A DNA stretch of 19,678 bases, from the NCBI GenBank assembly GCA_904501975.1, contig CAJGCZ010000042.1, forward strand, positions 1-19,678, given 5' to 3'. Positions 15,493 to 19,678 of the stretch are shown here, piece after piece; position 1 is the stretch's first letter; each line of letters begins with the position of its first letter. The notes under the pieces are model-generated. The model did not search any database, was not told the origin of the DNA, and saw only the letters and a program-made list of their open reading frames with translations. The stretch is from an uncultured Akkermansia sp. (GTDB lineage: Bacteria; Verrucomicrobiota; Verrucomicrobiia; Verrucomicrobiales; Akkermansiaceae). A program made the position numbers and the translations under genes.

Positions 15493-16260
15493 ATGTTAGC
15501 AAAACGAATCATACCGTGTCTGGATGTGACCCATGGTCGTGTGGTGAAGGGTACCAACTTTGTCAACCTGCGCGATGCGGGAGACCCTGTAGAGTGCGCC
15601 ATCGCCTACGACCGCCAGCAGGCGGATGAACTCGTTTTTTTGGACATTACCGCCAGCAGCGATCACCGCGCCACCATGGTGGATGTCGTGCAGCGCACAG
15701 CTGCCCAATGCTTCATGCCGTTAACGGTGGGCGGTGGTATTCGCACCGTGGACGACATGCGCCGCATGCTGCATGCCGGGGCAGATAAAGTATCCGTCAA
15801 CACCGCTGCCATCCACCGCCCGGAGCTGGTGAGCGAGGGCGCCAACGCCTTCGGTAGCCAATGTGTGGTGGTGGCTATTGATGCCAAACGCTGGAGCGAC
15901 ACGCAATGGAAGGTTTCCACCCACGGCGGACGCAACTTTGTGGAGCTGGATGCCATTGAGTGGGCCCGCGAAGTGGAACGCCTGGGCGCAGGTGAAATTC
16001 TGCTCACCAGCATGGATGCCGATGGCTCTAAGAACGGCTATGATTTGGAGCTGACCCGCCGCGTGAGCGAGGCCGTGCGCATTCCCGTTATTGCCAGTGG
16101 CGGTGCCGGTAATTTAGACCACATGGTGCAGGTGCTGCAGCAAGGCAAGGCAGATGCCGTGCTAGCCGCCTCCATCTTCCACTTTGGAGAATACACCGTG
16201 GCACAAGCCAAACAATACTTTGCCCAACACGGCATCCCCGTGCGCCCCCTTACCCGGTAA
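15493..16260 (+). CDS. hisF: Imidazole glycerol phosphate synthase subunit HisF
   Basis: A 255-residue (beta-alpha)8-barrel cyclase of histidine biosynthesis. With HisH it converts PRFAR and ammonia into imidazole glycerol phosphate and AICAR in the cytoplasm. The start at 15493 gives MLAKRIIPCLDV, so the catalytic aspartates fall at exactly Asp11 and Asp130 (CVVVAIDAKRW), as in characterised HisF proteins. Other signatures are ELVFLDITAS, MPLTVGGGIRT, GADKVSVNTAA, GAGEILLTSMDADGSKNGYD, VIASGGAGN and AVLAASIFHFGEYTV. Frame remains open upstream to 15388, but that extension has no family match and would overlap the preceding gene. No hisH or other his gene is in the window. Confidence 0.97.
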   Translation: MLAKRIIPCLDVTHGRVVKGTNFVNLRDAGDPVECAIAYDRQQADELVFLDITASSDHRATMVDVVQRTAAQCFMPLTVGGGIRTVDDMRRMLHAGADKVSVNTAAIHRPELVSEGANAFGSQCVVVAIDAKRWSDTQWKVSTHGGRNFVELDAIEWAREVERLGAGEILLTSMDADGSKNGYDLELTRRVSEAVRIPVIASGGAGNLDHMVQVLQQGKADAVLAASIFHFGEYTVAQAKQYFAQHGIPVRPLTR

Positions 16261-16261
16261 G

Positions 16262-16289
16262 GTTGAATGTTGGAAGTTGAATATTGAAA
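16262..16289 (+). repeat. Dispersed intergenic repeat, copy 1
   Basis: GTTGAATGTTGGA (16262-16274) is followed by a related AGTTGAATATTGAA. The same 13-mer occurs in reverse orientation at 19382-19394 with a similar neighbour, so this is a short degenerate repeat (unit about GTTGAATATTGAA) lying directly after the hisF stop. Confidence 0.6.
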
Positions 16290-16301
16290 GCAAGGAAAAG
16301 C

Positions 16302-16330
16302 GCAGGGGGAATTGTTGCACCTCCCCCTGC
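16302..16330 (-). terminator. Terminator of the ankyrin gene
   Basis: GCAGGGGGA (16302-16310) pairs perfectly with TCCCCCTGC (16322-16330) across an 11-nt loop. On the minus strand the stem is followed by GCTTTTCC, giving a T run for the ankyrin gene ending at 16360. It also faces hisF and may act both ways. Confidence 0.65.
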
Positions 16331-16359
16331 TAACAACATACGGTCCTCCGGCGTTCGCT

Positions 16360-17262
16360 TCAACTCTTTTGCAGCTCTTCGGCAGTTTTAGCGCCATAGG
16401 AGCGCAACAACTCCAACAGGGCCGTATCCTCTGCAAACATGGTGCGGGGGTAATGAGGATTCTCTTGCTCCTGCTTGTAAATGACCAAGAAATAATCCAG
16501 CAAGGTCTTTCCGGCAGCATCCGTGTGATTAAAGTTGAATTGATGCTCTGCCAACACCTTCACTAAAGCCTCTTGTGCTGCACCGCCGCAAATCCAAATG
16601 CGGTAGCGGCGTTGCAAAAGATTGCGACCATTCAAATCCGTTGCATTCGCATCGGCCCCGTAGCTCAGCAAAAGAGCCACTTCTTGCGCAGAAGAAGCGG
16701 CAAGCAAGGGAGCAAAACCATTCGCCTTGTTGCACGCATTGGGGGCGGCCCCTCCCTCCAACAAGGCACGAGCCGTGGCAAGGGTGTCGCCATCGTAGTG
16801 GCATTCAAAACCGCGCAAGGCTCGGCAAAGCACGTTTTCTCCCTCATGCAGAAAATAATCGATGGCATAATGATTCGGCGAAGCCCCGGCCGCGAGCGCC
16901 AACTTCACCACATCCGGGTAGCCGTAATGGGCCCCGAACTCCAGCAACCACGCAGCCTGCTCCGGCGTGAGGGCCACCCCCTCCTCGGCCAGCACTTTCA
17001 ACGTGTAACCACGCTGCATATCCCAGCTAATGGCATCCGCCCATTGTATGAGAGAGGCGGCCGGAATCTCCTTTCCGCTGCGGCGCAATAAAGCTTGCAA
17101 TGCCTCCGTATACGCCGGCATTGCAGCCATCCCGTGCAGGTCCGACCGCATCAGTCGCTCGGCCTCAGCGCAAGCTGTATTTTCAGCAGCACAACTTAAC
17201 CCGGCAGCTGCACTTACGGCAACGGCCCCCAACACCAAAAGATGACAAAAAGCGGACTTCAT
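16360..17262 (-). CDS. Secreted ankyrin-repeat protein
   Basis: A 300-residue protein with an N-terminal signal peptide (MKSAFCHLLVLGAVAVSAAAGLSCA) and degenerate ankyrin repeats, so a periplasmic or exported protein-binding role is likely. Recognisable repeat pieces are YPDVVKLALAAGASPN (about 115-130), TARALLEGGAAPNACNKANGFAPLLAAS (about 162-189), EVALLLSYGADANATDLNGRNLLQ (about 193-216) and EALVKVLAEHQFNFNHTDAAGKTLLDYF. The C-terminus (LLELLRSYGAKTAEELQ) looks like a capping helix. The partner is unknown. It is monocistronic and convergent with hisF. No clear promoter or Shine-Dalgarno was found in the AT-rich 97 bp before the start. Confidence 0.85.
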   Translation of the reverse strand: MKSAFCHLLVLGAVAVSAAAGLSCAAENTACAEAERLMRSDLHGMAAMPAYTEALQALLRRSGKEIPAASLIQWADAISWDMQRGYTLKVLAEEGVALTPEQAAWLLEFGAHYGYPDVVKLALAAGASPNHYAIDYFLHEGENVLCRALRGFECHYDGDTLATARALLEGGAAPNACNKANGFAPLLAASSAQEVALLLSYGADANATDLNGRNLLQRRYRIWICGGAAQEALVKVLAEHQFNFNHTDAAGKTLLDYFLVIYKQEQENPHYPRTMFAEDTALLELLRSYGAKTAEELQKS

Positions 17263-17359
17263 AAACGTAATTTAGGTTCCTCCGTATATATGTACGGCAA
17301 TTTTAGCGTAAATCTTTCAACAAGAGTGTATTTTTTCGCAAAAATTCGCGTGAATTTGA

Positions 17360-17388
17360 TTGACAATAAGGTAAGAATACGCTATCGT
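17360..17388 (+). promoter_or_regulatory. Predicted promoter of the rpsB-tsf operon
   Basis: TTGACA (17360-17365), a 17-nt spacer and TATCGT (17383-17388). It lies in AT-rich DNA between the divergent ankyrin and rpsB genes. The -35 box is perfect and the -10 box is weaker. Confidence 0.6.
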
Positions 17389-17394
17389 TGCTGC

Positions 17395-17503
17395 CCCTGC
17401 TGATGCTGCAATATCAACAACGGGAGGCTGGGGGCGAGAGCGCAGCACCTTCCACCAATCCGTGTCTCCTGCTATAAGGTTACACACAACATATACACAT
17501 ACA
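17395..17503 (+). promoter_or_regulatory. rpsB 5' untranslated leader, possible autoregulatory site
   Basis: About 110 nt separate the predicted transcription start from rpsB, far more than for the other promoters here. In several bacteria S2 represses its own operon through the leader, so this is a candidate site. I could not fold a convincing conserved structure by eye. The G-rich stretch at about 17421-17437 is the most distinctive part. Confidence 0.3.
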
Positions 17504-18187
17504 ATGGTTAACGAACTCATTACAAAGATGGTTGAGGCCGGTGTTCACTATGGTCACCAGACCCGCAAGTGGCACCCGAACATGAAGAAGTTCATTCTTA
17601 CTCAGAAGAATGGCATTCACATCATCAACCTCGAGGAAACCGAGCGCTGCCTGGAGAAGGCTTGCGCCTTCCTTGCTGAAAAAGCTGCTAAGAACAAGCG
17701 TATCCTCTTCGTAGGCTGCAAGCGCCAGGCTCAGGAGGCCGTTAAGGAAGCTGCTGAGGCTACCGGTCAGTACTACGTCAACTTCCGTTGGCTCGGTGGT
17801 ATGCTCACCAACATGAGCACCATCAAGAAGAGCATTGCTCGCCTTGAGTACCTCGAGAACCTCGATAAGCAGCCCGAGTACAAGAGCATGTCCAAGAAGG
17901 AGCTCGCTGCCCTCGCTCGTGAGCGCGAGAAGCTTCTGCGCAACCTTCAGGGTATCCGCAACATGGGTGGTGCTCCCGACGTGATGGTAGCCATCGGCGC
18001 CGACCACGAGGACATCGCTATCCGTGAGGCCCACATCCTTGGCATTCCCGTAATCGTGCTGACTGACACGAACGCTGACCCCGATTCCGTGGAGTTCCCG
18101 ATTCCCGGCAACGACGACGCCGTTCGTTCTATCCGCCTCGTGCTTTCCGTTCTTACGGACGCCATCAACAGCAACAAGGTTGCCTAA
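17504..18187 (+). CDS. rpsB: 30S ribosomal protein S2
   Basis: A 227-residue protein, slightly shorter than E. coli S2. It sits on the 30S back side and is needed for S1 binding. Family landmarks are MVEAGVHYGHQTRKWHPNMKKFI near the N-terminus, ILFVGCKRQAQEAVKEAA, NFRWLGGMLTNMSTI, and PDVMVAIGADHEDIAIREAHILGIPVIVLTDTNADP, ending in FPIPGNDDAVRSIRLVLSVLTDAI. The start at 17504 is chosen over an in-frame upstream extension to 17462 because it matches the family N-terminus. There is no Shine-Dalgarno; the start reads ATACAATGG. Codon use is strongly biased (AAG, GAG, GCT, CGT, ATC), as expected for high expression. Confidence 0.98.
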   Translation: MVNELITKMVEAGVHYGHQTRKWHPNMKKFILTQKNGIHIINLEETERCLEKACAFLAEKAAKNKRILFVGCKRQAQEAVKEAAEATGQYYVNFRWLGGMLTNMSTIKKSIARLEYLENLDKQPEYKSMSKKELAALAREREKLLRNLQGIRNMGGAPDVMVAIGADHEDIAIREAHILGIPVIVLTDTNADPDSVEFPIPGNDDAVRSIRLVLSVLTDAINSNKVA

Positions 18188-18212
18188 AATCTAACCCGAT
18201 TTTTATACAACA

Positions 18213-19079
18213 ATGGCTGATATTACCCCCCAGATGGTCAAGGAGCTGCGCATCAAGACTGATGCCGGCATGATGGACTGCAAGAAGGCTCTCATGGAGT
18301 GCAACGGCGACATGGACGCTGCCGTTAAGTACCTCCGTGAGAAGGGTATCGCTAAGGCTGCCAAGAAGGCAGACCGCGAGGCTAAGGAAGGTGTTGTTAC
18401 CACCATGGTTGAGGGTAACGACGGTATCATCTTCGAAATCAACTGCGAGACAGACTTCTGCTCCAAGGGTGACCGCTTCCGTGCACTCGTAGCTGAGGTA
18501 GGCGCTGCCCTCAAGGCTTCCGCCGCTACCAATCTCGAGGAGGCCCTCAACGTTGCTCTTAACGGCACCACCGTTGAGAAGTACATCGCTGAGCAGTGCG
18601 CCGCCATCGGTGAGAACATGAAGCTCCGCAAGTTTGCCCGCTACACGCTGGCCGGTGAGGGCAGCATCGTTTCCTACATCCACATGGGTGGCAAGGTAGG
18701 CGTGCTTCTTCAGGTTGCCTGCGGTAACGCCGCTACTGTTGAGGCCGAGGCCTTCCAGACCATGTGCAAGGACATCACCCTGCACATTGCCGCTTGCGCT
18801 CCCAAGAGCGTTGACTCCTCCTCTCTCGACCCCGCTTTCGTGGCTGAGGAGCAGGAGATTGCTAAGGCTCAGCTCATCGCCGAAGGCAAGCCCGAGGCTC
18901 TGCTCGAGAAGATTCTTCCCGGCAAGCTCAAGGCCCTCTACAAGCAGAGCTGCCTCATGAGCCAGGAGTTCGTTAAGGACCCCTCCGTGAGCGTAGAGCA
19001 GCTTGTTGCCAAGATCGGCAAGGAACTTGGTGATTCCCTCACCATCGTTTCCTTCGAGCGCTTCCAGCTCGGCGCCTAA
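18213..19079 (+). CDS. tsf: Elongation factor Ts
   Basis: A 288-residue guanine nucleotide exchange factor that recycles EF-Tu-GDP in the cytoplasm; its length matches the family. The N-terminal UBA-like part reads MVKELRIKTDAGMMDCKKAL with the TDAGMMDCK signature, followed by GDMDAAVKYLREKGIAKA. The core contains IIFEINCETDFCSKGDRF (the conserved NCETDF motif) and VSYIHMGGKVGVLLQV, and the C-terminus QSCLMSQEFVKDPSVSV. It follows rpsB by 25 bp in the classic order and shares its codon bias. There is no Shine-Dalgarno; the start context ACAACAATGG resembles that of rpsB. Confidence 0.98.
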   Translation: MADITPQMVKELRIKTDAGMMDCKKALMECNGDMDAAVKYLREKGIAKAAKKADREAKEGVVTTMVEGNDGIIFEINCETDFCSKGDRFRALVAEVGAALKASAATNLEEALNVALNGTTVEKYIAEQCAAIGENMKLRKFARYTLAGEGSIVSYIHMGGKVGVLLQVACGNAATVEAEAFQTMCKDITLHIAACAPKSVDSSSLDPAFVAEEQEIAKAQLIAEGKPEALLEKILPGKLKALYKQSCLMSQEFVKDPSVSVEQLVAKIGKELGDSLTIVSFERFQLGA

Positions 19080-19105
19080 TTGGCCTGAACAACCCATCTA
19101 AAAAA

Positions 19106-19133
19106 ACTGAGAGAAGGTTCGCCTTCTCTCAGT
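19106..19133 (+). terminator. Rho-independent terminator of rpsB-tsf
   Basis: A 12-bp perfect stem (ACTGAGAGAAGG with CCTTCTCTCAGT) closes a TTCG tetraloop and is followed by seven T's; preceding A's extend the pairing. It begins 27 nt after the tsf stop. This is the strongest terminator in the window. Confidence 0.95.
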
Positions 19134-19194
19134 TTTTTTATGGGGCTCTGTTTAAGTTTTTAGTTGATAACTCCACAAATAGCAATTTGTCTAT

Positions 19195-19275
19195 ATCGTA
19201 GGGTGGGACTTCAGTCCCACCTTTTTGGTGGTATGGTTTGATAATAAATGTTGGACTAAAGTCCAACACTCCGAT
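19195..19275. repeat. REPIN-like element: two inverted REP palindromes
   Basis: The left unit (19195-19221, plus) reads ATCGTAG and then a 9-bp hairpin GGTGGGACT-TC-AGTCCCACC. The right unit (19249-19275, minus) reads ATCGGAG and then TGTTGGACT-TT-AGTCCAACA. The units are identical at 21 of 27 positions, and four of the six differences form two compensatory stem pairs. Each hairpin follows GTAG or GGAG, the tetranucleotide of REP elements moved by RAYT-type transposases. Outer 8-bp inverted repeats GCAATTTG (19182-19189) and CAAATTGC (19289-19296) flank the pair. No transposase gene is in the window. Confidence 0.8.
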
Positions 19276-19366
19276 AGTATTTCCCCCACAAATTGCCATT
19301 TAGCAACCTTTTTTACTCCAAAGCGGCAATTTGCGTGTAAAATTACCTTTGGCACCACCCATACAC

Positions 19367-19398
19367 GTTCAACATTCAATATCCAACATTCAACTTCA
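19367..19398 (-). repeat. Dispersed intergenic repeat, copy 2
   Basis: On the minus strand GTTGAATGTTGGA (19382-19394) is followed by TATTGAATGTTGAAC. It shares an exact 13-mer with the copy at 16262 and has the same internal GTTGAAT/ATTGAA rhythm. The nearby stretch 19276-19366 holds no gene that I can support. Confidence 0.6.
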
Positions 19399-19401
19399 CA
19401 A

Positions 19402-19433
19402 AAGGGGCGCAACCGTTGCCGATTGCGCCCCTT
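19402..19433 (-). terminator. Terminator of the right-edge barrel gene
   Basis: AAGGGGCGCAA (19402-19412) pairs perfectly with TTGCGCCCCTT (19423-19433) across a 10-nt loop. On the minus strand it is followed by TTGTG after the AAGG/CCTT arms (TTTTG in all), 22 nt after the stop of the gene that ends at 19456. Confidence 0.75.
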
Positions 19434-19455
19434 GGTTGTTATCTCTAACCTTCCA

Positions 19456-19678
19456 TTAGAAGTTGATGCGGTAGCCGACCGTGCCGTTCACGTTCGTGTA
19501 GCCACTGCGAAGCTCAGCGGATACGTCGAAGAACAGCGTTCCGGCATCCTCATCGCCCAGCGGGATGGAAAGGCCGGCACCCAACTCTACGCCGAAGGCG
19601 CCCAGCTCGGCACTCTCTACCGTGCCCTTGCCCTTACCGTTGAGCAAGGCTACATCGGCCTCGCTGCTGCGGTCGCCA
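19456..19678 (-). CDS. Autotransporter-type outer-membrane beta-barrel, C-terminal 73 codons (5' end outside window)
   Basis: The frame is open from the right edge to the TAA at 19456-19458. The visible tail has alternating polar and hydrophobic strands: ELGAFGVELGAGLSIPL, TLFFDVSAELRSG, and a last strand GTVGYRINF ending in Phe. A terminal aromatic residue in the final amphipathic strand is the signal for barrel insertion by the BAM machinery, and the GLSIPLG...FFDVSAELR pattern is typical of autotransporter barrels. The passenger lies outside the window, so the protein cannot be identified further. It is on the same strand as the giant gene at 1-6090 but is separated from it by about 13 kb of other genes, so they are not parts of one gene. 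Confidence 0.7.
   Translation of the reverse strand, partial: GDRSSEADVALLNGKGKGTVESAELGAFGVELGAGLSIPLGDEDAGTLFFDVSAELRSGYTNVNGTVGYRINF

Noticed and set aside
17462..17503. N-terminal extension of rpsB
   Set aside because: The extra residues do not match S2 proteins, while the start at 17504 gives the usual N-terminus.

Overview
The window looks like chromosomal DNA from a Gram-negative member of the Verrucomicrobiota, most likely Akkermansia or a close relative. The clue is the leading gene, which starts with MKLHLPKLLRKA, has a long signal peptide, and continues as a giant repeat-rich passenger of the kind found in Akkermansia autotransporter-like proteins. A second protein with an autotransporter-barrel-like C-terminus lies at the right edge. 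This placement rests on recognition, not on a search. Three regions stand out: a cell-surface gene, a heavy-metal efflux operon, and housekeeping genes separated by repeat-bearing intergenic DNA.

Region 1 (1-6090, minus): the N-terminal 2030 codons of a giant secreted beta-helical protein whose C-terminus lies beyond the left edge. The frame is open from the start codon to base 1. Large plus-strand frames over it are antisense shadows. Region 2 (6191-6355): a hairpin and divergent promoters. Region 3 (6368-13219, plus): a four-gene operon made of a small secreted Cys/His-rich protein, an OEP/TolC-family outer-membrane lipoprotein, a periplasmic adaptor and an RND pump of the heavy-metal (CusA/CzcA) type. 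The adaptor carries an N-terminal array of 12 copies of a His/Cys motif (EHVHGPGCSHDH), encoded by a 60-bp tandem repeat. This array is the most unusual element in the window and may act as a metal-collecting antenna at the pump entrance.

Region 4 (13241-14927): a shared terminator, a solitary ATPase/DUF4143 gene on the minus strand, and upstream of it a 33-bp tandem repeat plus repeat debris. Region 5 (14959-17262): an L,D-transpeptidase domain protein with no signal peptide, hisF, and a minus-strand secreted ankyrin protein. Region 6 (17360-19133): the rpsB-tsf operon with a strong promoter, a leader of about 110 nt and a textbook UUCG-loop terminator. Region 7 (19195-19678): a REPIN-like pair of inverted REP palindromes with compensatory stem changes, a dispersed intergenic repeat, a terminator and the tail of the second barrel protein.

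Two window-wide patterns concern expression. Three plus-strand genes (6368, 14996, 15493) share a TACAAT -10 box only 8-12 nt before the start codon, which implies near-leaderless mRNAs. Almost no start codon in the window is preceded by a Shine-Dalgarno sequence.
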